The notes: generated from the letters alone by a model not told the origin. 64,000 nt of DNA from Baekduia alba (GCF_028416635.1 NZ_CP114013.1:2480001-2544000); one strand, 5' to 3'; counted from the first letter of the stretch, positions 49,519-59,451 are shown. A program made the numbers and translations.

Positions 49519-50346
49519 GTGCCGGTCCCTCGACGATTCGACCGGCGCCCGCCCGAGCGGGACACCACCCGCGTCAACGAGCGCATCCGTGTGCCCGAGG
49601 TACGCGTCATCGGCGACGATGGCCAGCAGGTGGGCGTCATGAAGACCGATCAGGCCCTGCGCATGGCGCAGGATCGCGATCTCGACCTCGTGGAGGTCGC
49701 GCCTGAGGCGCGTCCGCCCGTCGTCCGGATCCTGGACTACTCGAAGTACAAGTACGAGCAGGCCCAGAAGGTCAAGCAGGCGCGCAAGCACCAGCAGCAG
49801 ATCGTCATCCGGGAGATCAAGTTCCGGCCGAAGATCGCGCAGCACGACTACGACACCAAGAAGGGTCACGTCGAGCGCTTCCTGCGCCACAAGGACAAGG
49901 TCAAGATCACGATCATGTTCCGTGGTCGCGAGGTGACCCATCCCGAGCGCGGCCGCATGATCCTCGACCGTCTGGCGGAGGAGCTCCAGGAGCTCGCCGT
50001 CATCGAGCAGCGGCCCAACCTCGACGGGCGCAACATGACCATGATGCTCGGCCCGTCCAAGGCCGTGCTGGCCGGGACGCTGGACGAGGACGGCAAGGCC
50101 GAGGGCGACGCCGAGGCCGAGGCGCCGGAGACCGCCGCCGACGGCGCGGTCGCCGAGGCGGAAGCCGCTCCGGCGGTCGACCCGCCGACCGACGCCGAGG
50201 CACCCGCCGACGCTGAGGCCGAAGCCGACGAGCCCGACGACGCCGAGGCTGAGGCCGAAGCCGACGAGCCCGACGACGCCGAGCCGGACGCCGACGTCGC
50301 GGCCGAAGCCGCCCCCGCGGCCGACGCCGAGCGCGCGGCCGAGTAA
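49519..50346 (+). CDS. infC: Translation initiation factor IF-3 with acidic C-terminal tail
   Basis: A 275-residue IF-3. The N-domain ('RVNERIRVPEVRVIGDDGQQ'), the linker with YEQAQKVKQARKHQQ and the C-domain with 'IKFRPKIAQHDYDTKKGHV' and 'VKITIMFRGREVTHPERG' are intact up to about residue 190. A tail of ~85 residues, Ala/Glu/Asp/Pro-rich, is added; normal IF-3 ends near 180. It contains an exact duplication of 12 residues from a 36-bp tandem repeat (50212-50283). The GTG start at 49519 follows a short leader. rpmI-rplT are not adjacent: a LuxR gene lies between on the other strand. Confidence 0.95.
   Translation: MPVPRRFDRRPPERDTTRVNERIRVPEVRVIGDDGQQVGVMKTDQALRMAQDRDLDLVEVAPEARPPVVRILDYSKYKYEQAQKVKQARKHQQQIVIREIKFRPKIAQHDYDTKKGHVERFLRHKDKVKITIMFRGREVTHPERGRMILDRLAEELQELAVIEQRPNLDGRNMTMMLGPSKAVLAGTLDEDGKAEGDAEAEAPETAADGAVAEAEAAPAVDPPTDAEAPADAEAEADEPDDAEAEAEADEPDDAEPDADVAAEAAPAADAERAAE
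50212..50283 (+). repeat. 36-bp tandem duplication in the infC tail
   Basis: The unit at 50212-50247 is repeated exactly at 50248-50283; each copy encodes AEAEADEPDDAE. Confidence 0.9.
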
Positions 50347-50358
50347 CCACCTCCGCGC

Positions 50359-50378
50359 GGCCGGCCCCCGGGCCGGCC
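50359..50378 (+). terminator. 9-bp hairpin after infC
   Basis: GGCCGGCCC pairs with GGGCCGGCC, separated by CC, 12 nt after the infC stop. No T-run; it may act with the convergent regulator gene. Confidence 0.45.
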
Positions 50379-50436
50379 CGCACCCAGCAGCATCGTCCGC
50401 CGCGGCGGCGCCCACGCGCCGTCGCTTCGGCGTGCG

Positions 50437-53400
50437 TCAGGCCGACGTGAGCCCGAGCCGGTGCGCGACCGCCGCCGCCTCGGTGCGCGAGCGCACGTCG
50501 AGCTTGGCCAGGATCCGCGACACGTGCACGCTCGCGGTCTTCTCGGCCATGAACAGCTCCGCGCCGATCTCCCGGTTCGTCGCGCCGCGCGCGACCAGCG
50601 TCAGCACCTGGCGCTCGCGCGGGGTCAGGCCGAACGGGTCGTCTTCGGCCCCGTCGCCCGCGTCGGCGCCGTCGGCCCCCGCCGCGCCGCCGGCCACCGC
50701 ACCGCCGCCGTCGGAGCCCGGCTCCACGGTCAGGCGCGCCCGCGCGATCAACCCCTCCAGCTCGCTGACGAGCCACGCCGCGCCGAGCCGGCGCGCGCCC
50801 GCGACCGCGGTGCCCGCGGCCTCCGCCGCACCGTCGCGCCGCCCGCGCGCCAGGCACGCCTCGGCCGCGCGCCACAGCGCGACGGCCACCGCCAGCGGAC
50901 GGTCCAGCGCCTCCCAGCGCGCCGCGGCGACGGTCCACGCGTCGCCTGGATCCTGCCCGCAGGCCCGCAGCATCTGCGCGCGCGCCGAGGCGTGGTAGGC
51001 GCTCTCCAGCGGCCGTCCCGCCGCCGCGGCGGCCTCCGCGCGCGACAGCATCACGCCGGCTCGCGCGATCGCGTCGGCCTCGGCGCTGGCGTCGCCCAGG
51101 TCCCGCGCGCGCTGCGCGACATCCGCCTCGACCGCCACGCCCGTGAGCGCCAGCCGGCCCAACCGGACCGTGTCGTCGGAGCAGAACTCCAGCCGCTCCA
51201 GCGCGCTCTCGACCGCCTCGCGCGCGCCGACCGGGTGCCCGGACCGGCGATCGATCTCGGCGCGCAGCACGCCCGCCACGGCCACGAACTGCGGCTCGAG
51301 CGAGTCCACCAACAACGCCTCGACCTCCTCGATCAGGTCGCGCGCGACGTCGTCGTCGCCGCGGCACAGCGCCAGCTCGGCGCGCCGCAGCTCCACGTTG
51401 ACCCGTGTGTTCCCGCTCGTCCGGCCCGTGCGCCGCAGGTACGCGGCGGCGTCGTCGTAGTCGCCGCGGTCGATCGCCAGCTCGGCCGCCATCGTCGGCA
51501 GCCACGCCCGGCCCGGGACGTTGTCCTCCACCTTGCGCAGGCCCTCCTCGGTGACCTCGCGCGCCTCGCGCGGCAGCCCGGACAGCTGCAGCGCGTCGGC
51601 CAGGTTCACGAAGGCGATCCCGAGCAGCACGTAGTCCTCGACGCGCGTCGCGATCTCCGTCGACTCACGCAGCGCCGCCACGCCCTCCTCGTGGCGGTCG
51701 GTCATGATCAGCGCGAGCCCGAAGTTGTTGTAGGTCTCAGACCGCAGGATCTCGCCGTCGCGGCCCTCGGGCAGCTGCGGTAGCACCTCCTCGGCCAGCG
51801 CGGTCGTCTCCCCGTAGCGCGACTGGAGCGTCGCGAGCTTCATCCGGGAGATCGTCAGCGAGATCCGCTGCTCGATCGGCGCGTCGTCGGCCAGCAGCCG
51901 GCGCGCGAGGTCCAGCGACGCGCGCGACGCCTCGCCGCGCCCCAGGCCCCACTCGGCCATCGCGCGCTGCTGCAGCAGGACCGGGACGCGCGGGTCGTCG
52001 GGGTCCTGCGCGCGCGCCTCGCGCAGCGCCTCGTTGATGAGGGTCGCCCGGCGCGCGTCGTCGGTGTTGCGATGGGCGCGGGAGGTCCGCATCAGCAGGT
52101 CGACGTGGTCGATGTGGCTGGGGTCGGTCAGCGCCTCGGGCTCGACGACCCGCTCCCACAGCTCCAGCGCGCGCTCTAGGAACTGCGCCGCGTCGGCCTC
52201 GGCGTGCGCGGCCACCGCGGCGTCGGCCGCCAGGATCGCGGAGCGCAGCGCCTGCGGCTGGTCGCCGGCCCGGTGGAAGTGATGGGCGACGGCCGCGGCG
52301 AGCCCCGGGCCGCCGTCGCCGGGCAGCTTGGACTCGAGCGCGCGGGCGACGGCGAGGTGCAGGTCGGAGCGCTCGCCCGGGAGCAGGTCGTCGTAGACGA
52401 CCTCGCGCAGCAGGACGTGGCGGAAGACGTAGCGGTCGCTGTGGTCGACGGCGACGACGTGCCCCGCGATCGCGTCGCGCAGCGCGGCTCGCAGCGTCGC
52501 GTCGTCGACGATCGCCAAGGCCTCCAACAACGGATGGTCGGCGGGCTGGGCCACCGAAAGCACGCGGACGACCTCCTGCGCGCCGGGCGGCAGCCGCTCG
52601 ACGCGCACCATCAGGGCGTCGGCTAGCGACGGCGGCAGCGGACCGGGCCCGGCGGCCAGCAGCTCCTCGACGAACAGCGCGTTGCCGTCCGAGCGCCGGA
52701 TCAGCCGCTCGACCTGCTCGGCCGACGGCTCGTGGCCGGTCAGCTCGACGGCCATCGCGCGGACGTCCTCGGGGCGTAGCCCGCGCAGCTCGATGCGCCG
52801 CGCCTGGGGCGTCCGCTCCAGGACCGCGAGCAGCGGCCGCAGCGGATGGCGCCGGTGCAGCTCGTCGGGCCGGTAGGACATGGCGACCAGGACGCGCTCG
52901 TCGGCGAGGTTGCGGCCCAGGAACGACAGGAAGTCGCGCGTCGAGCGGTCGGCCCAGTGGACGTCCTCGATGATCAGGACGACCGGGACGTCGCGCGCCA
53001 GCCGGTCGAGCGCGGCCAGCAGCGCCTCGAACAGCCGCGACTGTGCCTGCGAGCGCCGCTCGCTCTCGGCCGACCCGCCGCCGTTGCCCGGCGACCCGGC
53101 GCCCTCCTCGGCCAGGCCCGGCAGCAGCGCGCCGAGCTCGAACCGGGCCTGGGCCGGCAGCTCCAGGAGCCCCGGGTCGCCCGCCCGGACCAGCGGCCGC
53201 AGCGCGCCGACGAGCGGCGCGTAGGGCAACTCGCCGTCGCCGAGCTCGACGCACTCGCCGCTGAGCACCTTGGCGCCCGCCTCCTCGCGCGCCCGGCGCG
53301 TGAACTCCGAGAGCAGCCGGGACTTGCCGACGCCCGACTCCCCGGCCACGAAGGCGAGCGTGGGGCGGCCCGCGTCGGCCTCGTGGACCGCGGCCATCAG

Positions 53401-53457
53401 CGTCGAAAGCTCTTCGTCGCGTCCGATCAGGCTGCTGCTGATGGTTGTGGCGGCCAC
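50437..53457 (-). CDS. Large AAA-TPR-LuxR transcriptional regulator
   Basis: A 1006-residue LAL-type regulator. An N-terminal ATPase (Walker A '[16 protein letters not shown]', Walker B '[16 protein letters not shown]') is followed by ~600 residues of TPR-like helices and a C-terminal LuxR helix-turn-helix: '[20 protein letters not shown]' and '[20 protein letters not shown]'. Such proteins bind ATP and an inducer and activate nearby genes; the target is unknown. GTG 53457 follows TAGGCT by 6 nt. It splits the usual infC-rpmI-rplT group and is divergent from rpmI. It is intact, unlike the related gene at 35675. Confidence 0.92.
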   Translation of the reverse strand: MAATTISSSLIGRDEELSTLMAAVHEADAGRPTLAFVAGESGVGKSRLLSEFTRRAREEAGAKVLSGECVELGDGELPYAPLVGALRPLVRAGDPGLLELPAQARFELGALLPGLAEEGAGSPGNGGGSAESERRSQAQSRLFEALLAALDRLARDVPVVLIIEDVHWADRSTRDFLSFLGRNLADERVLVAMSYRPDELHRRHPLRPLLAVLERTPQARRIELRGLRPEDVRAMAVELTGHEPSAEQVERLIRRSDGNALFVEELLAAGPGPLPPSLADALMVRVERLPPGAQEVVRVLSVAQPADHPLLEALAIVDDATLRAALRDAIAGHVVAVDHSDRYVFRHVLLREVVYDDLLPGERSDLHLAVARALESKLPGDGGPGLAAAVAHHFHRAGDQPQALRSAILAADAAVAAHAEADAAQFLERALELWERVVEPEALTDPSHIDHVDLLMRTSRAHRNTDDARRATLINEALREARAQDPDDPRVPVLLQQRAMAEWGLGRGEASRASLDLARRLLADDAPIEQRISLTISRMKLATLQSRYGETTALAEEVLPQLPEGRDGEILRSETYNNFGLALIMTDRHEEGVAALRESTEIATRVEDYVLLGIAFVNLADALQLSGLPREAREVTEEGLRKVEDNVPGRAWLPTMAAELAIDRGDYDDAAAYLRRTGRTSGNTRVNVELRRAELALCRGDDDVARDLIEEVEALLVDSLEPQFVAVAGVLRAEIDRRSGHPVGAREAVESALERLEFCSDDTVRLGRLALTGVAVEADVAQRARDLGDASAEADAIARAGVMLSRAEAAAAAGRPLESAYHASARAQMLRACGQDPGDAWTVAAARWEALDRPLAVAVALWRAAEACLARGRRDGAAEAAGTAVAGARRLGAAWLVSELEGLIARARLTVEPGSDGGGAVAGGAAGADGADAGDGAEDDPFGLTPRERQVLTLVARGATNREIGAELFMAEKTASVHVSRILAKLDVRSRTEAAAVAHRLGLTSA

Positions 53458-53463
53458 CCCGCT

Positions 53464-53469
53464 AGCCTA
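53464..53469 (-). promoter_or_regulatory. -10 box TAGGCT of the LuxR regulator
   Basis: On the minus strand TAGGCT ends 6 nt before GTG 53457: leaderless type. Confidence 0.55.
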
Positions 53470-53507
53470 CGTGCACGGCCAGACCGCGCGACCGCGCTTG
53501 TTCCTGC

Positions 53508-53513
53508 CATACT
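53508..53513 (+). promoter_or_regulatory. -10-like CATACT of rpmI-rplT
   Basis: CATACT ends 13 nt before ATG 53527, giving a very short leader; this leaves no room for an L20 leader-type RNA. Confidence 0.4.
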
Positions 53514-53526
53514 GGCCGACTCCGTT

Positions 53527-53730
53527 ATGCCGAAGATGAAGACTCATTCGGGCGCGAAGAAGCGCTTCAAGTTGACCGCCAAGGGCAAGGTCAAGGCTCG
53601 CCACGCCTTCACGAGCCACATCCTCGAGAAGAAGTCGCCGAAGAAGAAGCGGCACCTCGGGAAGAGCTTCGTCGTGTCTGATCACGACGCGCCCCGCGTC
53701 AAGGTCCTGCTGGGAGCGAAGAAGAAGTGA
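53527..53730 (+). CDS. rpmI: 50S ribosomal protein bL35
   Basis: A 67-residue protein: '[20 protein letters not shown]' with the '[11 protein letters not shown]' tail, the usual bL35 sequence and length. ATG 53527. The stop overlaps the rplT GTG (GTGA). Normally follows infC directly, but here a regulator gene intervenes on the other strand. Confidence 0.97.
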   Translation: MPKMKTHSGAKKRFKLTAKGKVKARHAFTSHILEKKSPKKKRHLGKSFVVSDHDAPRVKVLLGAKKK

Positions 53731-54092
53731 CCCGCGTCAAGCGCTCAGTCAACGCCAAGAAGAAGCGTCGCAAGACGCTGGAGCTCACCAAGGGCTTCCG
53801 CGGCGAGGCGAACTCCAACTACAAGCGCGCGAAGGAGGCCTTGACCAAGGCCGACACCTACGCGTACCGCGATCGCCGCAACCGCAAGCGCGACTTCCGG
53901 CGCCTGTGGATCACGCGCATCAACGCCGCCGCGCGCCTCAACGGCCTGTCCTACGGCGAGTTCATCCACGGCCTCAAGCTGGCCGGCATCGAGCTCGACC
54001 GCAAGGTCCTGGCCGACATCGCCGTGCGCGATCCCGAGACGTTCCGACGCTTTGCCGAGGCCGCCCGAGAGGCGTCGGCAGCCGCTGCGTAG
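53727..54092 (+). CDS. rplT: 50S ribosomal protein bL20
   Basis: A 121-residue protein with the bL20 features '[20 protein letters not shown]' (shifted RxxxxxxRKKxLK core), [16 protein letters not shown] and '[20 protein letters not shown]'. GTG 53727 overlaps the rpmI stop by 4 nt. It binds 23S rRNA early in assembly. A strong terminator follows at 54116-54154. Confidence 0.97.
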   Translation: MTRVKRSVNAKKKRRKTLELTKGFRGEANSNYKRAKEALTKADTYAYRDRRNRKRDFRRLWITRINAAARLNGLSYGEFIHGLKLAGIELDRKVLADIAVRDPETFRRFAEAAREASAAAA

Positions 54093-54115
54093 CGACTCAC
54101 CGACACCAAGCTCTC

Positions 54116-54154
54116 AAGGGCGCCGCTTCCATCGGGAACGGCGCCCTTCTTTTT
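54116..54154 (+). terminator. Rho-independent terminator after rplT
   Basis: AAGGGCGCCG pairs with CGGCGCCCTT (loop of 13 nt), followed by CTTTTT. This is one of only two classic terminators in the window. Confidence 0.9.
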
Positions 54155-54196
54155 GCCCCGGCACGTAGGAGCGGCCGGGCCCGGACCAGGACCCGC

Positions 54197-54871
54197 ATGA
54201 TCACCTCACACCACAACCCGCTGCTCAAGGACATCCGCCGGCTCGCCGCGCGGCGCGAGCGCGGGCGCTTCGTGGCCGAGGGCGAGGACCTCCTCCGGGC
54301 CGCCGAGGAGGCGGGTTGGAACCCGGTGCACCGGCTGGTCGCCGGCGTCGACGTGACCGAGGAGGCGCTGGCCAAGGTCAGCAGCCTCGGATCCGGGACA
54401 CGCGCCCTGGCGGTCTTCGACGAGCGCTGGGCGCCCGCGCCGGTCGGGCCGCTGGTCGTCGCGCTGTGGGGCATCAAGGACCCGGGCAACGTCGGGACGG
54501 TCCTGCGCGCGGCGCTCGCGTTCGGCGCGAGCTGCGTCGCGCTCGGCCCCGAGACCGCCGACCCGTACGGCCCCAAGGCGGTGCGCGCCTCGATGGGCGC
54601 GATCTTCGCCGTCCCGGTCGCGCGCGTGGAGACGGTCGCCGAGCTGCCGGGCACGACGATCGCGCTCGACGCCCGCCGCGGAGAGGCACTGAGGGGCCCT
54701 GCGCAGTCCGACGTCTCCGTCGTCGTCGGCGCCGAGCGCGCCGGGCTGGCGCCCGAGGTCGTCGCCGCCTGCGACCGCGCCGCCCACATCCCGATCAACA
54801 ACGAGTCGCTGAACGCCGCGATGGCCGCCACGCTGGCGGTCTACGAACTCACTAGGTTCCCGGAGAGCTGA
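54197..54871 (+). CDS. TrmH/SpoU-family RNA 2'-O-methyltransferase
   Basis: A 224-residue SPOUT methyltransferase. The three signature motifs are 'GIKDPGNVGTVLRAA' (motif 1, Asn-Arg), VVVGAERAGLAPEV (motif 2) and 'IPINNESLNAAMAATLA' (motif 3, Asn for SAM in the knot). A short N-terminal substrate-binding domain precedes them. It probably methylates a ribose in 23S rRNA or tRNA. Start ATG 54197; upstream in-frame starts lie in rplT. The stop overlaps pheS (TGATG). Confidence 0.92.
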   Translation: MITSHHNPLLKDIRRLAARRERGRFVAEGEDLLRAAEEAGWNPVHRLVAGVDVTEEALAKVSSLGSGTRALAVFDERWAPAPVGPLVVALWGIKDPGNVGTVLRAALAFGASCVALGPETADPYGPKAVRASMGAIFAVPVARVETVAELPGTTIALDARRGEALRGPAQSDVSVVVGAERAGLAPEVVAACDRAAHIPINNESLNAAMAATLAVYELTRFPES

Positions 54872-55920
54872 TGCTGGACCGCATCGAAGAGATCCATGAC
54901 GAGGGCTTGGGGGCGATCGACGCCGCCGGCACGACCGACGAGCTCGAGGAGCTGCGCGTCCGCCTGCTGGGCCGCAAGGCCGAGCTGCCGAACCTGCTGC
55001 GCGGCGTCGGCGAGCTGCCGCCCGAGCAGCGCGGTCAGGTCGGCAAGCGCGCCAACGAGGTGCGCAAGGCGCTGGAAGCCAAGCTCGGCGCGGCCGTCGA
55101 GCGCCTCGACGCGTCCGAGCTGGACACCCGGCTCGCCGCCGACCGCGTCGACGTCACGCTGCCCGGCGACCCGCTGCAGCCGATCGGCCGCCTGCACCTC
55201 ATCACCCAGACCTGGCGCGAGCTCGAGGACGTCTTCGTCGGCCTCGGCTTCACCGTCATGGAAGGGCCGGAGGTCGAGACCGTCCACTACAACTTCGACG
55301 CGCTCAACCACGACGCGACGCACCCGGCGCGCGGGCTGAGCGACACGTTCTACGTGGCCGAGGACGTCGTCCTGCGCACGCACACCTCGCCGATGCAGGT
55401 GCGCGCGATGGAGCAGTTCCCGCCGCCGCTGTACGTGGTCATCCCCGGCCGCGTCTACCGGCGCGACAACGACGCGACGCACACGCCGCAGTTCCACCAG
55501 GTCGAAGGCCTCGCGGTCGACGAGGACATCACCCTCGCCGACCTGAAGGGCACCCTGCTGGAGTTCTCGCGCCAGATCTTCGGCGACGAGCGCGACGTGC
55601 GCCTGCGCGGCCACTTCTTCCCGTTCACGGAGCCGTCGGTCGAGGTCGACGTCTCGTGCTTCAACTGCGACGACGGCTGGATGCCGGACGGCTCGCGCTG
55701 CCCGCTCTGCAAGGGCGAGGGCTGGATCGAGATCCTCGGCGCCGGCGAGGTGGATCCCAACGTGTACTCCTATGTCGACGACGACCGCTACGACCCCGAG
55801 AAGGTCCAGGGCTTCGCCTGGGGCATGGGCATCGAGCGGATCGCGTTCCTCAAGCACGGCGTCAGCGACCTGCGGTTGTTCTATGAGAACGACCTGCGCT
55901 TCCTGGAGCAGTTCGGATGA
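54871..55920 (+). CDS. pheS: Phenylalanine-tRNA ligase alpha subunit
   Basis: A 349-residue class II catalytic subunit. An N-terminal coiled coil (1-90) precedes the catalytic core with 'PGRVYRRDNDATHTPQFHQV' (motif 2), 'RGHFFPFTEPSVEVDVSC' and motif 3 'GFAWGMGIERIAFLKHG'. An insertion with four Cys ('CFNCDDGW' and 'CPLCKGEGW') could bind zinc; such Cys pairs occur in PheS of several phyla. ATG 54871 overlaps the SpoU stop by 1 nt and its stop overlaps pheT (ATGA). Confidence 0.97.
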   Translation: MLDRIEEIHDEGLGAIDAAGTTDELEELRVRLLGRKAELPNLLRGVGELPPEQRGQVGKRANEVRKALEAKLGAAVERLDASELDTRLAADRVDVTLPGDPLQPIGRLHLITQTWRELEDVFVGLGFTVMEGPEVETVHYNFDALNHDATHPARGLSDTFYVAEDVVLRTHTSPMQVRAMEQFPPPLYVVIPGRVYRRDNDATHTPQFHQVEGLAVDEDITLADLKGTLLEFSRQIFGDERDVRLRGHFFPFTEPSVEVDVSCFNCDDGWMPDGSRCPLCKGEGWIEILGAGEVDPNVYSYVDDDRYDPEKVQGFAWGMGIERIAFLKHGVSDLRLFYENDLRFLEQFG

Positions 55921-58370
55921 AGGTCCCGTACTCCTGGCTGCGCGAGTACTGCGCGCCCGAGATCAGCCTCGCCGACCTCGAGCAGCGGCTCACGCTCACC
56001 GGCACCAAGGTGGAGGCCATCCACCGCCACGGCGTCGGCGCGGCCGAGGGCTTCGTCATCGGCAAGGTCCTCTCGTGCGGCAAGCACCCGGACGCCGACC
56101 GCCTGAACGTCACGACGGTCGACGTCGGCGACGGCGATCAGGCGCAGCAGATCGTCTGCGGCGCGCCGAACGTCGCCGCGGGGCAGACGGTCGCGGTCGC
56201 GCGGCCCGGCGCGGTGATGCCGGACGGCACGAAGCTCAAGAAGGCCAAGCTGCGCGGCGTCGAGTCCAACGGGATGATCCTGTCCGAGGACGAGGTCGGC
56301 CTGGCCGGCGAGCGCGCCGGCGGAATCATGGTCCTCGACGACGCCCTGGCGGCGGGCACGCCGCTGGTCGACGTCCTCCCGATCCTCGACGACGTCATCG
56401 AGTTCGAGATCACGCCCAACCGCCCGGACTGCCTGGGCGTCTACGGCCTGGCGCGCGAGGTCCACGCCGCCACCGGCGCGCCGCTGGCCGCCGCGCCGTG
56501 GGCCGACGAGGGTGGGCGGGATCGGATCACGGGCTACGTCCCCGGCGCCCACGTCCGGATCGACGCGCCGGAGCTCTGCCCGCGGTTCACCGCGCGCGTG
56601 TTCGAGAACGTCACGATCGGCCCGTCGCCGCGCTGGCTGAAGGCGCGCCTGCTGGCCGCCGGGCTGCGGCCGATCAGCAACGTCGTCGACATCACCAACT
56701 ACGCGATGCTCCTGACCGGGCACCCGCTGCACGCGTTCGACCTCGACAAGGTCGCCGGCGGCGAGCTCACGGTCCGGCGGGCGCAGGACGGCGAGCAGGT
56801 CGAGACGCTCGACGGCGCCGTCCGGACGCTCGACAGCGACATGTTGGTCATCGAGGACGCCGAGGGGCCGACGTCGATCGCCGGGGTCATGGGCGGCGCG
56901 CGCTCCGAGGTCGCCGACGACACGACGCGCGTCCTGATGGAGGTCGCGTCCTGGGTCGGGCCGAACATCCATCGCACGTCCACCGTCCTGGGGCTGCGGT
57001 CCGAGGCCTCGGGCCGCTTCGAGAAGGGGCTGGCGCCCGAGCAGGCGCTGGACGCGCAGATCGTGGCGACCCAGCTGATGGTCGAGCTGACGGGCGCCGA
57101 CGTCGTCGGCGGCACGATCGACGTCGGGCCGTTCGCGAAGGACCCGTGGCCAGACGCGACGATCCGGCTGCGCGACCACAAGGCCGCGGCGCTGCTGGGC
57201 CTCGTGATCCCGCGCACCCGCCAGAAGGAGACGCTGACCGCGCTGGGCTTCGGCGTCGCCGACGCCGACGACGGCCTCGACGTCACCGTCCCGGGCTTCC
57301 GGCGCAACGACGTCACGCGCGAGGCCGACCTCGTCGAGGAGGTCGGGCGCTTCGACCTCGACAAGCTGCCCGCGACGCTCCCCAAGCGCCGCGGGACGGC
57401 GGGCCGGATGTCGGCCGCTCAGCGGATGCGGCGGCGCGCGGTCGACGCGCTCGTCGGCCGCGGCGCCTACGAGGTCGTGGGCTGGTCGTTCACCGAGCCC
57501 GGCGTCGCCGACCGGCTGCGGCTGCCCGAGGACGACCCGCGGCGCCGGTTCGTCGCGCTCGTCAACCCGATGAGCGAGGACCACTCGGTCCTGCGCACGA
57601 TGGTCCTCGGGTCGCTGCTGGACGCCGCGCGCCACAACGTCGCGCGCGGCAACGCCGACCTGCGGGTCATCGAGCAGGGCGCGGTCTACCTCGGGCGCGA
57701 CGGCGAGCCGCTCCCGCACGAGCACCGCGCGCTCGGCGCCGTGCTGCACGGTCGCCTCGTCGCGCCGTCGTGGGGCGACGACGGCGCCCCGAAGACCGCG
57801 GACTTCTTCGCCGCCAAGGGCCTGCTGAGCGCCATGCTCGACACGCTGCGGGTCGCCTGGTCGGTGCGCGCGGCGACCGAGCCGTTCCTGCACCCCGGGC
57901 GCAGCGCCGAGGTCGTCGTCCACGGTGACGGTGACGGCGACGAGGTCGTGGTCGGCTGGGTCGGCGAGATCCACCCGCTGGTCGCCCGCGCGTGGGAGCT
58001 GGAGGGCGCGGTCGCGGGCTTCGAGGTCGACCTCGACGCGGTCGTCGCCCACGGCGTCGCGGTCCCGTACTTCCAGGACCTGACGAGCTTCCCGCCGGTC
58101 CGTCAGGACCTCGCGGTCATCGTGGCCGAGGACGTCGCGGCCGACGCCGTGCTCGGCGCGGTCCGCGGCGCCGGCGGCAAGCTGCTGCGGGGCGTGCGCG
58201 TCTTCGACGTCTACCGCGGCGCGCAGGTCGGCGAGGGCCGCAAGTCGCTCGCGCTCGCGCTGACCTTCCAGGCGCCGGACCGCACGCTGGCCGACGAGGA
58301 CGTCGCGCCGGTGCGAGCGAGGGTCGTCAAGGCGCTCGCCTCCCAGGTGGGGGGTGAGCTCCGTGGCTGA
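55917..58370 (+). CDS. pheT: Phenylalanine-tRNA ligase beta subunit
   Basis: An 817-residue subunit. Domains in order: EMAP/tRNA-binding domain B2 (about 40-155, 'GKVLSCGKHPDADRLNVTTV'), B3/B4 editing domain, B5, the pseudo-catalytic B6/B7 and a C-terminal ferredoxin-like anticodon-binding domain ('FPPVRQDLAVIVAEDV', 'GRKSLALALTFQAPDRTLAD'). It forms the heterotetramer with PheS. ATG 55917 overlaps the pheS stop by 4 nt. The stop at 58368-58370 overlaps the upstream in-frame GTG starts of argC. Confidence 0.97.
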   Translation: MKVPYSWLREYCAPEISLADLEQRLTLTGTKVEAIHRHGVGAAEGFVIGKVLSCGKHPDADRLNVTTVDVGDGDQAQQIVCGAPNVAAGQTVAVARPGAVMPDGTKLKKAKLRGVESNGMILSEDEVGLAGERAGGIMVLDDALAAGTPLVDVLPILDDVIEFEITPNRPDCLGVYGLAREVHAATGAPLAAAPWADEGGRDRITGYVPGAHVRIDAPELCPRFTARVFENVTIGPSPRWLKARLLAAGLRPISNVVDITNYAMLLTGHPLHAFDLDKVAGGELTVRRAQDGEQVETLDGAVRTLDSDMLVIEDAEGPTSIAGVMGGARSEVADDTTRVLMEVASWVGPNIHRTSTVLGLRSEASGRFEKGLAPEQALDAQIVATQLMVELTGADVVGGTIDVGPFAKDPWPDATIRLRDHKAAALLGLVIPRTRQKETLTALGFGVADADDGLDVTVPGFRRNDVTREADLVEEVGRFDLDKLPATLPKRRGTAGRMSAAQRMRRRAVDALVGRGAYEVVGWSFTEPGVADRLRLPEDDPRRRFVALVNPMSEDHSVLRTMVLGSLLDAARHNVARGNADLRVIEQGAVYLGRDGEPLPHEHRALGAVLHGRLVAPSWGDDGAPKTADFFAAKGLLSAMLDTLRVAWSVRAATEPFLHPGRSAEVVVHGDGDGDEVVVGWVGEIHPLVARAWELEGAVAGFEVDLDAVVAHGVAVPYFQDLTSFPPVRQDLAVIVAEDVAADAVLGAVRGAGGKLLRGVRVFDVYRGAQVGEGRKSLALALTFQAPDRTLADEDVAPVRARVVKALASQVGGELRG

Positions 58371-58395
58371 GCCGTCCTCCGGAGGGGCATGGCCC

Positions 58396-59439
58396 ATGTC
58401 CTCGGCGGCGAGCGGCCGGGGCAAGGCTGACGACGGCCCCAAGGTGCTGGTCGCCGGCGCGTCCGGCTTCGCCGGCGCGCTCGCGGCGCGGCTGATCGAC
58501 CGCCATCCGCAGTTCCAGCTCAGCGCGATCACGTCGCGGTCGGACGCCGGCACGCCGCTCAACGCGCTCTACCCGCACCACCGCGTGCCGCTGGTGCTGG
58601 AGGAGCTCAACCTCGAGCTCGAGCACCACGGCGAGGTCGACGCCGCCATCGTCGCCTACCCGCACGGCGCGTCGGCCCCGCTGGTGGCCGAGCTGCTGGA
58701 GGGCGGGATCAAGGTGGTGGACTTGAGCGCGGACTTCCGGCTGCGCGACCTCGACGTCTACGAGGAGTACTACGTCGAGCATCCGCATCCGGAGCTGCTG
58801 GGCGAGGCGGTCTACGGCCTGCCGGAGCTGTACCGCTCCGCGATCGCCGAGACCGACCTGGTCGCCGGCCCGGGCTGCTACCCGACGGCCGCGATCCTGA
58901 CCCTGGCGCCGCTCGCGCGCGCCGGCCTGCTCGACGACGTCGTCATCGACGCCAAGTCCGGCGTGTCCGGAGCGGGGCGCGCCGCGACGCAGAAGACGCA
59001 CTTCGTGACCGTCGACGAGAACGTCACGCCCTACGGCGTCGGGACGCACCGGCACGCGCCGGAGATCGACCAGGAGCTCGACGCGCTCGGCGCCGACGGC
59101 ATCAAGGTGACGTTCACGCCGCACCTGCTGCCGCTCGACCAGGGCGAGCTCGTGTCCTGCTACGTGACGATCGCCGACGACGCCGAGGTCGACGACGTCG
59201 TCGAGTTGTATGAGAACGCGTACGCCGGCGAGCCGTTCATCGACGTCGTGACGCGCCCGCCCGGCGTGCGCGATGTGCGCGAGACCAACATCTGCGCGAT
59301 CAACGTGCAGGTCGACCCGCGGACCGGCAAGGTGCTGGCCTTCGGGGCGATCGACAACCTGTGGAAGGGGACGTCGTCGCAGGCGCTGCAGTCCCTGAAC
59401 CTGATGTTCGGCTTCGACGAGACGGAGGGCCTGCTGTGA
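58396..59439 (+). CDS. argC: N-acetyl-gamma-glutamyl-phosphate reductase
   Basis: A 347-residue enzyme, third step of arginine synthesis, reducing N-acetylglutamyl phosphate with NADPH. The Rossmann loop is 'VLVAGASGFAGALAARL', and the catalytic Cys lies in 'VAGPGCYPTAAIL'. A His in 'GVGTHRHAPEI' completes the site. I start at ATG 58396, 10 nt after GGAGGGG; GTG 58354 and 58363 are in frame and overlap pheT. It heads the arg cluster and is followed by a dispersed repeat before argJ. Confidence 0.95.
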   Translation: MSSAASGRGKADDGPKVLVAGASGFAGALAARLIDRHPQFQLSAITSRSDAGTPLNALYPHHRVPLVLEELNLELEHHGEVDAAIVAYPHGASAPLVAELLEGGIKVVDLSADFRLRDLDVYEEYYVEHPHPELLGEAVYGLPELYRSAIAETDLVAGPGCYPTAAILTLAPLARAGLLDDVVIDAKSGVSGAGRAATQKTHFVTVDENVTPYGVGTHRHAPEIDQELDALGADGIKVTFTPHLLPLDQGELVSCYVTIADDAEVDDVVELYENAYAGEPFIDVVTRPPGVRDVRETNICAINVQVDPRTGKVLAFGAIDNLWKGTSSQALQSLNLMFGFDETEGLL

Positions 59440-59451
59440 GAGCGGAAGACT

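Noticed and set aside
55881-58562. 893-codon minus-strand frame over pheT
   Set aside because: Antisense shadow of pheT and the pheT/argC junction.
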